DNA of 60,000 bases from Hydractinia symbiolongicarpus (GCF_029227915.1 NC_079884.1:21888001-21948000); one strand, 5' to 3'. Shown: positions 47,085-59,703, numbered from the stretch's first letter. The notes: generated by a model not told the origin, from the sequence alone. Numbers and translations are program-made.

Positions 47085-49435
47085 AAATGCATTGTCACGG
47101 TTTTGGGGAACATAAAATTACTGATACAACATATTGATAACTGTGTAATTTATCGATACCTTCTAGAATAATTTTGATACCTTTTTTTCCTTTAACGATA
47201 TTACCAATACAATCCTATTACCGACTTTCATATAGCGCAGTCTGGGCACGAATTTTTAGCTTGTTTTTGTTTGACTCGATAGCCCAGTCAAGTTTCTTGG
47301 TCACTTTCTCACAAAGAATTATATGTGTCATACGGGGAAAGGTCGTGAAATGTGTAACCTTTTGTTGTTTCTTTCCTAGTTCTTAACATTAAACTTTTAA
47401 ATAACGTGTTGAAATGATGCTGTTAGTCCTCTCTGTGGTATATTAACTTTATTAAAACAAGAACAGCTTACAGTTATTAACTTTTACAAAGTTTAAAGTT
47501 GGATGATGGTAAAAGGGTATTTTTAGCTCAGTGCCTACAGAGGCAATGAGCATGGACTGAAGTATCTATAAGAAAATACATGACGCACTGCTAGATACTA
47601 CGCATCTTTTCCTTATAATCAACTTTCATGGTATGAATTAAATATAGCTAGATGGCTATATTTAAAAAACTTTGAAAAAATTGTGATTGAATGGAAAGTC
47701 ATCGGATGAAAAGCGAATTAGTAAAAACATTCAAACATCCATTTAGCTACTATAATTTTGTTGTTTTGATTCAGACAAAGTCGTTGATGCCGAAAAGACA
47801 TGAAAGACATATTTTGTATAGTGAATGTATAAGGAACTGATATACATATTGGAATAATAGATATATTGATAAATGCTAATGCCAATTTTGCTACAGATTA
47901 ATCATTTATCCCGTTGGGTTTAAAATTGAATTTTAAAAGTTTTTTATTTTTTAATTTAATTTTTTCTAGCTAAATTTTTTTTTTGAGGAAGAGATTTTGA
48001 GGATGAAGGTAATCTTCAAAAGATAGATTTTTGCAGAAAGAAGTTTTCATGAGTTTTTTTTTTTTTTTTTTTTTTTAGTTTACAAGTTCAGTCATGTGTT
48101 TGCACGTGTTTACAACTTATTCGCTGAAATAAATTCTTGTCAATAAGTATAAAGAGAACATTTTCTTACTTGCATGTAATTTTGCTATGATATCTTTCCA
48201 ACCTTTTCCTATCCTTGTAAGAAGAATTTGACCCAACCTTCCCCTTTTAATACTAGATTCCTAACCAATTATATATATACAATATTAAATTTTAGCTAAT
48301 CTGGCAATTTTGGATTTTTTTGCGAGAATTAATTTTTTTATATCAAGTATTTATTATTAACTAAAAGATTATATATGTCAAATGTTGATGAACATTTTTG
48401 CAGAAACAGTTTGCTGAGGCTGAAGATTTAGCAATTTTAGTGAAAGAAAAATCAGTGTTGTTAAATAACGAAAACTTTATTGTGGATAAAAAATGAAAAA
48501 CTTTGTGGTAGAAATTTGTGGATGTTGGATTTTTTTTTTTTTTGTAAATTTAAGATTAACGTAGATGTAACTAACAGCTAACATAATGATAATATTAGAA
48601 AAGTATTCACAGTGATGTTTTCCTTGCCCCTGTGCACTGGCCAGGCTAACTAAAGCTAAATGGATTAAACTACACCTTTCACCACACCTTTTGCCAGCTA
48701 TTTAGCTAGCTAGTTAGCTAACTGCACTTGCTTTGTTTTGAAATATAGTATAAGTAACTATTGGGGACAATACTTTTTAAAGGTAACAATAAAAATTAGC
48801 AATGTGGTGCCAACAATAACATTTCTTTCAGGTTTAACACGTTGGACACATGACTTTTAGCTAGGCTAACCTTCAGACAGCATCAGCAGTCTTTAGTCAT
48901 TAATAACCTAGAGTTTTGTGTCTTTTGGATAGAACACAGTCCATAAACCACTAAAGAATACCCTTCTTTAATTTTAGTGCTATAATAGTAAAGTAGGGAG
49001 GTAAAAAAGTTCTTTTATACCTCCATGGGTAAGCCACAAGTTAAATTTTCTGTTATCTTGTTGTTGTTTTCTTCTTGTTGGGCTCCCATTATGAAACATT
49101 TGTCCCTACAAGCGCTTTACTCGTGCCCAGACTGCGCTGTATGAAAGACGGTAATTACCATTACCGATACATTATACCACTACGAATTACCAATACCGTC
49201 TTATTAATACCGCCTATAAAAGTGATCACAATTATCGAACCACTTTTACGTCCACTGCTTACGTCTAGCACTGCCGATACTTGCTAAAAATGTAACGATA
49301 CTTAAAATTTTTGATAACCAATACTACCGTTATTTCTTTTGTTTTATTATCAATACTACCGATAAAAAAAGTACCGATGTTATAGGTTGTTACCGTTTTC
49401 CCCAAAATATGTTGTATTATAAGTACATATTAAAC
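47085..49435. mobile_element. foldback element of about 2.3 kb with long imperfect inverted ends
   Basis: The left end (about 47090-47265) goes from GGTTTTGGGGAA through ACCGATA-rich DNA to CTTTCATATAGCGCAGTCTG and GGGCACGA. The right end (about 49105-49435), read on the other strand, runs from TTTTGGGGAAAACGGTAAC through ATACCGA-type repeats to CTTTCATACAGCGCAGTCTG and GGGCACGAG. The outer-to-inner order is the same, so the two form long inverted repeats. The interior has poly-T tracts (about 48057-48077, 48531-48543) and GCTAGCTAG runs but no coding. The family is unknown; the subterminal short repeats recall hAT or foldback elements. Confidence 0.6.
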
Positions 49436-51040
49436 TAACAGGACTTCCGAAAATTGTCCTTTGATCTACAAGCATTTTGTTCAAGATTGAAGTGGCATAT
49501 TGTCTAACTTATTTGCCTTATCTTTATATTTCACCTTGCAATTCGATTCATCCTGTAAGCCAACGATATCAATGAAGGACACATTTGTAAAGCAGAATAT
49601 TTCTGAAATGTATATCCTGTACGAATATTCATCCAAAAAATCCTCCACAACCTAATTTACATAGCTTACAAAAGAAACTGAAACATTCGTGGACTTTTCC
49701 CATTTGTCAGCAGCGAAGATTTAGAAAAAAAGCTACAGGATATAAACCTCAAAGGAATGTCGACGTGGCATATGCGCTAATGGTGCGCTGCTCCTTTTGT
49801 AGTTACATGCAATCAAAACAACGCAATTTCATCTCCACGCTAAGATATTTATAGAATAAAGCGTCTCCAGTCTTGGTTGGATAGATGAGAGATATAATTA
49901 AAAAAGAAAATAAGTAATCTCTATAATAATAGCCGCAAGCTGTCTGTCTCTGCGCAAGATAGTACCGCAGTGGCTAGACACACTTTATGCGGTATATAAA
50001 GGACAAGCGAACTCGTGAATTTATCAACAGACCACCAGTTATTAAATCTTTTTGCCAAATGTAATAAACAAAATTTGATATTTGTTGGTATGCAAAGTCA
50101 AACTGTCAGGACGTGCAAGCATGTACACTTCAAGTACAGTATTAATACCACGCTTGATGTCATGAAAAAACCGGACATCCGTTATTTCTGTCTATTTTTG
50201 GATGCAATTTGTCACACCTGGAAAATACGATTTAACTTGGCACAATTGTATTATGGCAAAACAGGAACAAAATTGTAGCATTTTTTACTTTTTCGAGGGT
50301 TTTGTTCTGACGTTACCAAGCCTTTTTTTTCAAAGCAATTAGCTATCTTGATTGGCACTGCGTTGGTAAAGTCGGTAGGTAAATTAAGTATCTATAAATA
50401 GCGCACAAATTGCCATTGTGATGTGCCATGATGTGACTTTTGATGTCATTGCAAGCCGGTGCACATATTAAGATCTTACAAAATAGTTCCAAAGCAATTT
50501 GTCCCTTTGGCATTTCGGTATCAACGGTACAAAACAACGTATTGTCCTTAAAATCACAGATAGTGTGTTGCCAGTTAAAAAAAATTGAATATCAATTTGA
50601 TGCAAAAATGGCATAAAAACGCTGAAAGAGTTTATCCTCTAATGTAAAAAAATGTAAAGGACTGTAACTTTTTTTTTCCGTTCGCTTCAAAGTTCGTTCA
50701 AAAGTAACTCAAAATCATAAACCCAAAACAAATTAGCCGTATGGTTTGCCCACGTGACCTGAAATAATTAAAATCTATTGTCCTTTTACTGAAAATTTTT
50801 ACAACACTTCTTATATTTATAATGTTGCATTTTTTCAACATATAAATAAACCCATAGAGAATATTATTTGACGGCGTTCGCCAATTAGTCGGCAATTGTT
50901 TTCCCAACGGATCTGAAAGTGAGGTCGTAGCATATGCGCATTTGTCATTCGAAATGCGCGTAAAAGGCGTGTGTTTGAAGTTAGTAAATTTCTCGGATCC
51001 CATATGCAGCAACACACAGTGATCGTAAACTTGGAAAATC
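49436..51040. other. intergenic with a Helitron 5' end, no confident gene
   Basis: A Helitron-type start (TCTCTATAATAATAGCCGCA) lies at 49918 with the family blocks GTCTGTCTC and TGCGGTATATAAAGGAC up to about 50022. Frames at 50015-50278 (+), 50343-50537 (-) and 50698-51042 (-) have no recognised motif. Confidence 0.45.
49918..50022 (+). mobile_element. Helitron family member, 5' part
   Basis: Begins TCTCTATAATAAT after an A and carries the internal family blocks. The 3' hairpin-CTAG end has decayed (CGTGAATTTATCAAC only). Confidence 0.6.
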
Positions 51041-51041
51041 A

Positions 51042-54000
51042 ATGACAGATCCCATGGATGGGATCACCGAAAGGATCAACGCTAACGTTAAAAGTACCAT
51101 GGAAGGGATCAAGGCCGATCGGACAAAAGAGATTACAAATGCTGGAAAGATGACTTTGTTTGACGAAGTATCGGGAAACACTTGAAACAAAAAAACACAA
51201 AAATGAAATTGCCGGAAACTCCAGAATTTAGAATAAAATACAACGAAAAACAATACGAATATAATTAAAGAAGCTTTGCTTGGTGGAGAACAGGCAGTGG
51301 TTAAAGGTAATCACGAAAAAGTAAAAGGTAAGATAGACGAAGATAAGAAGATTATTGAAAAGCGCCAAAAACTTATAAAACTTGCTGATAGGAAAGATGT
51401 TATGACTCAGATACTTTAGGGGATAACTCTGAGGACGAAAAGCGAATAAATTGATCTAGATGGCTAGCTGCTCCTAATAAAAAGAAGCAGGCTGAAGAAT
51501 ATTAACGAAAAAACGAAGCGAAAAATTCTCGTTTTACGATTTGAAAATTTTAATGTTGCGCGAGATCAGCAAAGAAATATTCATATTTCACCCCGAAGAG
51601 ATTTTGCTCATTCTAGATTTCTGTTATTTGTGCAGAGAAAAAGGACAGTTTTACTCAACTTGCCCAAGATATAAGCCAAAAGCCGAACAAAAATTATGAA
51701 TACGAAGAACATGTATCGTCTGTTGTTGGTAGACTTAGAAAAAATATTATTGTTTTGGAAAAATGACTTGTCAGCTTCCCCTTTCGTTTCGCATATTATA
51801 GAGTACAGATATGTTTTACCTTTTGCAAACCCACCGGCACCGTTTACGCCAAAAATAATCTTTCCAGCATGTGGCATCCGAAATTCGTAGAGCAGGCAAT
51901 TGTTAGTCTTTTTGAGAAAGGATATATACAAGAGGTATCCAACAAACCTTATTGCAGTAACCCATTGACCATTGTAGAGCGCGGAACAAAACTCAGATTA
52001 GTTATTGATGTAAGACATAAAACTGAACCGGTCTGGAACCTTGCTGATACAAATTTTTGTATCCACAATTCAGTTAAAAAAAATTGTATTCACAAGGCTC
52101 TAGCCCGACTCAGTTTTATAGCACAACCAAGGTTCACAAGATGCCACCTAATTCTACAGTAGCTGATGATTTATAATTATGACCTATCATATCAAATATC
52201 GGATCTGCTACTTATAACACATCAAAGTACCTTGCAAAATTGTTAACACCACTGACAAAGTCAACATATACTACTGAAAGCTCTTTAGATTTTATATCAT
52301 CATTGAAAGAAGAAAGGATACCTTATAATTATAAACTAGTATCTTTTGACGTCACTAGTTTATTCACCAACGTCCCTTTGGAAGAAACGATACACATAAT
52401 ATATATGTTGAAGAAGTTATAGAAACAAAAATTAAGCGAGAGGAAATGAAACATCTATTAATCTTATGTACAAAACATGTACATTTCAGTTTTAACAACC
52501 AACTGTGTATTCAGGTTGATGGTGTAGCAATGGGCTCGCGTCTAGGACCAGTCCTAGCAAATATCTTCATGGTTGAGTTGGAGAATGAAATAGTCCCAAA
52601 ATTAGAAAATTCAGTAAAATTTTGGAAGAAATAAGTAGATGACACTATAAGTTTTGATAAGGAAAACCAGATAAACAATGTGTTGGTCACACTTAATAGT
52701 TACCATTCAAATATCCAGTTCACATTTGAAGTTGAAAACGATAAGGACATAGCCTTTCTTGATGTGAAAGTGAAACGTATGAATGATGGTTCATTTAACA
52801 CATCCATTTATCGAAAAGACCCGAACACTGACATATACATGCACTGGAATTCATTTGCATTACGCCCATGGAAAGTTGAAACAGTTAAATCGTTGGTGTT
52901 GAGAGCGTTTAATGTATGCTCTTCATGACAAGATCTGAAATACGAACTAAATCAATTAAAAAACGTGTTTTTGAAAATCAATGGTTATCCAAAAACAGTT
53001 GTATCTATTGTAATTAATAACACACTGCGAAATTTCAACATTCGAAATGCCGACACTGTTAATAATGAAGACAACAATGAACCTCCAATAACACCTTTCA
53101 TGGTTCTACCATACAAAGAGGAGATCATGTTAACTGCTTAGTATAGCGCCTAAATAAAACTTTCAAACAGTTTCTACCTGCCAATGTCAAGCCACGCATT
53201 GCTTGTCAATGTCGAAAGTTATCTTCGCTATTTTCTGTGAAAGATAGAACCAAGGATGAACACGAACATGGTGTTGTGTACAAATATACTTGTCCGGTGG
53301 AATCGAGTGTTGCTGCATACAATGGTGAAACAGCGAGAAGGCTAAATGAAAGAATTACAGATCACCAAAAGCGCGATAAGAGCTCTCACTTTCTAAGACA
53401 TTCAGTCACTGAGAATCACCCACTTGCTGAATGAAAGAGCTTCAGTATTTTAATAGATAATGTTCATCACTTTAAAAAGAAAAAAGAAGCTGAGGCTAAT
53501 TACAGGAATTATCTGTTCCATTAAAATTGTTTTAAAGATAAATATTATTTATAGACAACAAGAGGAGGTGTGCATTTGTGCTCCGAGTGGTCTACGTTAC
53601 CCCTTTCCTCCAAGGTTACCCTTACCAACGGTTTATAGTTTATATACCCTTCAGTTTGCCGTTATTTGTTATATGTTTTGTTAAGTATTGTTTTATACGT
53701 CCTTTGTTCATTATGTAGTTGTTGAAAATTATATTAAAAAACTTGTGAGATAATTGTAACGATTCACGTTCATAATGTCTTGTAGTAACAAGACGAAATA
53801 TCCGTTAAAATAAAAAAAAATGTCATCATCAATTAAACCTTTCGTATTTATTATTATTGTGAAATTAAAATCTATCTAAGTAATTTTAAATAAGTTATTC
53901 AAATAGATTTTAATACTTTATCTGAAATGTTCGATAAGGACGATTACTTTACAAAATTCGATCTTCAGTCCGGTTTCCATCAGATCGAAATTCATCCGGA

Positions 54001-56500
54001 GTATACAATTTCCTGGGGTTCACATGGACTTTTCCAAACGGAGAAACAAGATATTTTTAATTCGTCGTACTGCCTTTTGGTCTTGACTCCGCTTGTTATG
54101 TTTTTACTAAAGTTTTGCCACCATTTGTTAAAAAACAGAGAGCTGCCGGAATTCGTAGCATTCTTTACATCGACGACAATATAAATGGCGAGCAAAATTA
54201 CCAAAGAGTGCTTACGGCAGCAATACTGGTTCAAAAAACGTACTTTCAGCGGGGTTTGTCGTAAACGAAATTAAAAGCGATTTCCAACCCAAGCAAGTAC
54301 GTGAATGATTAGGCACCATTATTGACACCAAAAACATGATATTTAGTGACCTGAAACAAAAATTAATAAATTACTTAATAGTATCATGAACATTTTGAGT
54401 AAGAAACATTGTTTAGCAAAACAAACATCAAAACTCGCTGGTCAATTATCTTCAATGCACCTGGCTATCGGACCGTTAGTTCGGCTCTTCACACGTCATG
54501 TGTACCGAATCGTCGAAACCCGCGAATCGTGGTATCAACCAATAATTTTTATATGGCGAAGTTAAAACAGAAATGCTTCCTCAGCGGGTACCTAGAAAAC
54601 AAAACAAACTAGCAGATGAATTAAGTAGAGTAAATAATTCGGATAATTGGGGCATTGATAATAAGACTTACAAAATGTGTTTTTGACAAATTTTATTCTT
54701 TAACTAGCATTCAGCTGTATACTACAGCCATGATCACGTTTGTAAATTATAAGTATGTTATCTCTGTATGTATACAACATTTGTTTTTTTTAAACCGTTT
54801 TACGGACCATTCACAGTAAATAGATTTGCAGATAACAAAAATAAAAAGATAAGGATTTGCGAATCCAGTGAAACAGTTCTCGTACCACTTTGGAAATCAG
54901 CGCATTTTTGGCCGTTATTTTACCCCGATGGCGTACATTTGGCTAGCTTTATAAAAAAATTTGGAGTTGTGAATCCATCTTTTATTTCGGATTGTAATAA
55001 TACAGTTTTACCACTTATGCCAATTTGAGTTCAATAGCTTTAAAAATTTCAATCGTTTGACGCAGACATTAAATAAATGCGTAAAATTACCCTTGTTGGT
55101 TATTAGTGATCAAATCCTGGTTTGCAACGGATATTTTATACTCCGTAGTAACGGTACAAAAATGAGTCAAGAAAAAGATATGAAACCAACATAGTTTTTC
55201 AAGACGAAAAGCTTAAAGCCAATTTAATTCTATATTTCTTATCCCCTAGACGGAAGGCCGTAGAGCCAAGCGTATTTGTTATTCGGGAGGACGTAGAGTT
55301 AAGCGTAAAACATTTTTAGTTGCAATTCTCTAGAAGGAAAGCCTTAGTGCTAACTGCAGTAATAAAACGAATTGAATGTCTTTTGAGGTAGTTGTATAGT
55401 GACAACTCTATTATCTTATGTTTATTAAATTTAACAGATAACCTACAACAGATGGGATTTGGTCGGAGAGCCGAACTTTAAAAAGCAGGGCATTATTAGC
55501 ATTGGCATCTTCTCTTCCGAATGTTATTGAATCAGGTTTGGCATCTTCCTCTAACAGCAAATATCACACTGGCTGGAAGCGGTGGTTAACGTGGTGCAAA
55601 GATAATAATAAAGTTCATAGTATTCCAGGAAAACCATTTTTTGTGGCACTATTTTTTAATCATACTTTGCAAAGCTACAAAACAAAACGCGCTGACGTCC
55701 GCATTTTACGGCATACGTTGGGGACATAACATTGCCGGACACGGATCACCAACTGATCATCCGTTCGTTCAATTAGCTTTTAAAGGTTGTTTAAGACTGG
55801 CTGCTTCCACGAATGAAAGGAAGAAACCTAAGGATCCCATTTCTCCAGAAGTGCTTAAGGCGAATTTTGATTAATACTGCAAAAATTTGCCAAATATTTC
55901 TGACATGCCATTTTTAGTCATGTTTTTCTCGGTTTTGCTAGCGTTTTTAGAATTCAAGAACTTTTAGCTGTACGCTTAGGAGATATGGTCCTTAAAGCTT
56001 CTCATCTAGAAATTATTATTAGAAAGTCAAAGTGCGATCAACATAGAAAGGGAAACGTGGTTCACATTTCCCGAATCTGAATACTGTCCTGTAAAGTTAC
56101 TTGAATCCTTTCTCTCTGTTTGCCAACTGGACATTAAAGCTAACATCTCGAGCTTCTTAATTCCACGATTATTTAGCACAAAAAAGGGATACAAAGTTTC
56201 AAAAACACTTGGCATCGGCTACACACGAGCGCGCGAAATATTTATAGACAAGTTAGAGGAATTTACCTTGAGTCACATGAACTGTCGACAGCACAGTTTT
56301 CGCTCTGGAGGAGCTACTGCAACATCTTTCAATGCAGTTACATGCAAGACCCGACAGAAGAGACATTAAAGACATCGAAATCTCTAGGATTGTAACCTTA
56401 TTGACGAACAACGTGGTATAAACTTAAACCTGCTACTATTCAGTCTTTTACTGCCGCTGTTCGAACAAGGCCGAATAAAAAAAAGTCGGGAATACAGGTT
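51042..56500 (+). mobile_element. degenerate DIRS-like (tyrosine recombinase) retrotransposon
   Basis: Plus-strand pieces in the usual DIRS order, broken by many stops and frameshifts. Gag-like: a charged helical part (MTDPMDGITERI..., 51042 on; EALLGGEQAVVKGNHEKV; LADRKD) and a zinc-knuckle-like CYLCREKGQFYSTC (51622-51663) with Gln in place of His. RT: FWKNDLSASPFVSHII, GYIQEVSNKPYCSNPLT and LRLVIDVRH up to about 52015. Then comes a nested Penelope-like element. RT resumes near 53880 with DKDDYFTKFDLQSGFHQIEI and an intact YIDD (54166-54177). RNase H/linker: AGQLSSMHLAIGPLVRLFTR, LADELSR and LVPLWKSAHFWPLF. Tyrosine recombinase (about 55490-56380): SKYHTGWKRWLTWC and HSFRSGGATA (56292-56321), the conserved H-x-x-R box. 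The terminal repeats could not be delimited, so both ends are approximate. Not functional. Confidence 0.85.
52016..53870 (+). mobile_element. degenerate Penelope-like element nested in the DIRS element
   Basis: The RT core is visible in pieces: VWNLADTNF (N-terminal), NYKLVSFDVTSLFTNVPLEE, CIQVDGVAMGSRLGPVLANI, a catalytic YVDD whose Tyr codon has become TAA (52632-52643), then FTFEVENDKDIAFLDVKVKR. Downstream, VVYKYTCPVESSVAAYNGET with RRLNERITDHQ (53270-53434) is the GIY-YIG endonuclease typical of Penelope elements with endonuclease. Several frameshifts and stops. It separates two halves of a DIRS reverse transcriptase, so it jumped in after that element arrived. The exact borders are estimated from where the DIRS protein similarity stops and resumes. 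Confidence 0.8.
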
Positions 56501-58082
56501 TGGCAATGGTGGTTGTGTGAAATATTTTGGTTTAAATTAATTAAATTATATAGAAACTGTGGTTGAAGTGAATGTTATTGAAAATTTAGTTGAAAGTATA
56601 ACTTGTGGCTGTTTTGGAAGGGTTCAAGTAGTGTAAATTCGCAGCATCTGCGCATTTTAATAATAAGAAAGATATAATACCACAATACGTAGTAGAAAAT
56701 CAAAAGGAGAAGCTATCATAAAAGATCTGAAAAGGGGATGGAAAGTCTCAGGAAAAACGGTACATTAACTTTAATGGTATGTGTATACAGCTCAGAAAGG
56801 TGAATTGTTAATGTTGAAAGGGAAATGCATTTTTAAAAAAAACATTACTTTAGGGGCAAAAAGCGTTGAACAATTTATGTCACCAACTAAGTCCCCTCTT
56901 TAAACGCCTTCTTTAATAGATGTCGGGTCGTTTAATAGAAGAAATACTGCCAGAGGCGTTGTTATGGGTAAAAACAAATGACAAGTTTTCTTGGGTAATT
57001 AAACAAAGCGGGGGAACTTCATGTAAACCTTTTTCACTTCCTGAAGTTCGAATGTTGAACAGAAAAACATTCCCTTTAAACATTTGAATGAAGATATAGA
57101 ATAATAATTTTATTGATATTTTTTAGAGAGTCTTTGTAAACTAGAACTAAAATTTCAATCAACGCCCCCTTCAATGAACGTCTCCTTTTACAATTGAAGG
57201 CTTATCTATTGCTTATTTGTTGCTTGATCTTATTAAATATTGAGCATACTAATTGAATTAAGCGATGTCCTGTTGCCTTCACTATAATTCTATAATTCCC
57301 ACCCTTTAATTAATTTTTTTCACTTCCTCTTTTATGCTTTTAATTTTTTCTCCATAGTTTTAAAGAAACAATATGGCAGCTGTCGCAATAATCGACTTAA
57401 ATCATGCTATGTTATTGTTTTCACGAATTTCACAATTTTGGCCCACTTTAATATTATTTTAGGACATAAGATTGAAAGGTGGAGCTCCGTAAAATCCTAT
57501 ATATGCCTCATATATAAAATACACGCTTTCTTTCTAAGAATATCAAAATTCACACTAGGCTGACGATTATTCTTATATCTCTAGTGTTTTGAACTATATT
57601 CTTATATCTCTACTGTTTTTACCATAAATTCCAGCCTGATATTCTTTTAAATATAAAGCATATTTCTACGAAAGAAAAAGCATGCACTACTTCCCTAAGG
57701 TACGGAAGCTTATTAGGGCCATGTCTACACATTTTATTGATCAATGTTTTATCTCGAGGTCGCAACTTCCATTTCAAGATCGAAGAACACCTTTTGATCT
57801 CGTACATCAAACCTTCCATTTGAAGAAATTTTGTGACTTTTCCTAACTTTTATTGGACTCTCTAATTCTAAAAAATTTTTTTGGATTCTATTGTATATTT
57901 CCTGGGGTAAGCCATTTGTAAACAGGGGGTAAAATATTTAAAGTAAATATTTTTTTGTTATCTCCTTCTATGCTTAATCTTTAGTCAAAAATTATTCAGT
58001 TGATAAACATTTGAAAGTAATCACACGTGTAAGATAAAATGAGGACTAGATGTGTAATTTACAGACCAGAATATATGATTTG

Positions 58083-58110
58083 CGGACCAAAATTGATATA
58101 TTTTGGTCCG
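58083..58110. repeat. 10-bp-arm hairpin
   Basis: CGGACCAAAA, an 8-base loop, and TTTTGGTCCG. It sits immediately upstream of the first CRE block. Confidence 0.7.
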
Positions 58111-58116
58111 TAATTT

Positions 58117-58197
58117 CCCTTTGTCTTTGATGACGTCACTACAGGTCGTAATGACGTCATAACATTCAAATTAAAAGTCAATCTTATTCCTATTGTG
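58117..58197 (+). repeat. duplicated paired-CRE block, copy 1
   Basis: An 81-base block with two TGACGTCA palindromes (58131-58138 and 58152-58159). A close copy lies 310 bases on at 58427-58507. The shared text includes CCCTTTGTCTTTGATGACGT and AAATTAAAAGTCAATC. Confidence 0.85.
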
Positions 58198-58426
58198 ATT
58201 AATTCTTCATTTTGGGAAATATACTTACTTTTAAAAAAAGAAGAAATCGATGTTTTGAATTGGAAAAAAATTCTTTATTGTGATCAAGTTTCATTTTCTC
58301 CGAACATATATCTAACAATCAGGCTTTTTTCATAATTATAATATTTTTGTATATATTTTACATACTTTCAAAACATAGCATACTCTAAACTACGACATTT
58401 TTTATTAATATCTAAAATATTAACTA

Positions 58427-58507
58427 CCCTTTGTCTTTGATGACGTCACAACAGAAAGCAATGACGTCATTACACACAAATTAAAAGTCAATCGCATTCC
58501 TATTGTG
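58427..58507 (+). repeat. duplicated paired-CRE block, copy 2
   Basis: TGACGTCA at 58441-58448 and 58462-58469, with the same 21-base start-to-start spacing as copy 1. Flanking sequence differs, so the duplicated unit is just this block. Confidence 0.85.
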
Positions 58508-59054
58508 TTGAATTATAAGTGTGCCAAGTTTTATAGCAAAATGATTTTTATTTCATGAGTAATTTATAAAAATGTGGCCGCGGGCATTTTGTACTACAGC
58601 GGACCTAAAAAAAGGCCGGGTTTAATAGGGTTAAAGCTTACCTCCCCACTTTAAAAAAAGTTCATCTTATTCTGTTTATAATATGTTGAAAATTTGTAAT
58701 TTAACATTTCTTAAGTAAAATTCAAAATAATAAAGCTAATATAAAGCCACATTTTCTTGTGTTTACAGCATGCTTCCTTCTCGAAAACTGCCATTTTGTG
58801 ATAATTTTTTTTTCGGATTAAACCCAGTTTGACGTCATCTCCCGGATGGCAAAAAAGGGCCCCTGAACATGTTGCCGTAAAACGATAACTCGGAAAAAAA
58901 GAGGAAGAGTATATATAATATATAATTATAAAATGTGCTTTCGTCCTTTGCCTTTTTGCAATAAAAATAATAGAAGTAGCGCTGGAAAGCATTCCTTCGC
59001 CAACAGGCAAGAAACAACGAGCTGCATGTACTCATTAACTGAGTCGATACGCTT

Positions 59055-59190
59055 TCAAAGTCGAGTTTTAGTCACTAGAATGTTTTGATCAACGCTGGCA
59101 AAACAGGCTTTGGCAATTCTGTCCACTTGTCTTTGCATTAGACCATGTGCAAATTCTGGTATAGGTTCTCGCTCTTCTTCTGCGTTGCAT
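59055..59190 (-). CDS. possible terminal exon (minus strand), unknown protein
   Basis: After a TCTTAG acceptor-like site the frame reads CNAEEEREPIPEFAHGLMQR, then QVDRIAKACFASVDQNI..., to a TGA. The composition is strongly protein-like (acidic start, amphipathic helix). It could belong with the 59568-59703 segment as an alternative last exon, but the phases do not join directly. Family unknown. Confidence 0.4.
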
Positions 59191-59278
59191 CTAAGACTTT
59201 TCTATTATATTGTGGTACACTAGGCAGGGATTTACGGGATTTTATTTTGTTATGCGCGCGTTGTTGTTTCTTCTTTCT

Positions 59279-59309
59279 TTCTTTCTTTCTTTCTCTCTTT
59301 CTTTCTTAT
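59279..59309. repeat. (CTTT)n microsatellite
   Basis: Uninterrupted CTTT units with one CTCTCTTT variant. Confidence 0.9.
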
Positions 59310-59567
59310 AATAATCTATTTTAATTTATTTTTCGTTTCGCGTTTCATTCTCATATCAAAGGACGCTATAGGCCGAGATTGCTTGGTGGGGAGGGGGTAA
59401 GATAGGCTACAAAAGAGTAAAATAAAATGTCGCCCCCCATGGTTTGCTCTGATAACCCTAAATAGCTTGATTTTTACTTCAAAATATACTTCCCGACGCC
59501 ACGACCCGTCTCTGTGGTGGGCATTTCTGCAAGTCTCTACACAAGTCAGAAAGAGCCAATCTCGTTC

Positions 59568-59703
59568 TCAGGGACGAAAAATGCCACGGTTCACTACTAC
59601 ACTATTGCTTCCACTTCCATTCTCATCCTTATAACAGCTTTCCAAGCTAGAGTCTGATTGAATACCAGGTTTTGTAGACTTTTTACTGACCAAAACTTTA
59701 AAA
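59568..59703 (-). CDS. possible terminal exon (minus strand), Ser/Asn-rich
   Basis: Follows a good acceptor (GGGTTTTCTTAG) in phase 2 and encodes 44 residues: FKVLVSKKSTKPGIQSDSSL, then ESCYKDENGSGSNSVVVN, to a TGA. It looks like the low-complexity C-terminus of a protein. Upstream exons would lie between here and the divergent plus-strand start at 59959 or beyond the window. No family recognised. Confidence 0.4.

Larger units (their letters stand above)
56501..59054. other. intergenic, no confident gene
   Basis: Contains AACGCC-type repeats (56895-56960, 57165-57200), a hairpin CGGACCAAAA...TTTTGGTCCG (58083-58110) and the duplicated CRE block. A frame at 57619-57819 (-) and two at 58711-59035 (-) have no motif. 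Confidence 0.5.

Noticed and set aside
50698-51253. Overlapping minus frames of 60-114 codons
   Set aside because: Partly antisense to the gag-like start of the DIRS element; no motif in the rest.
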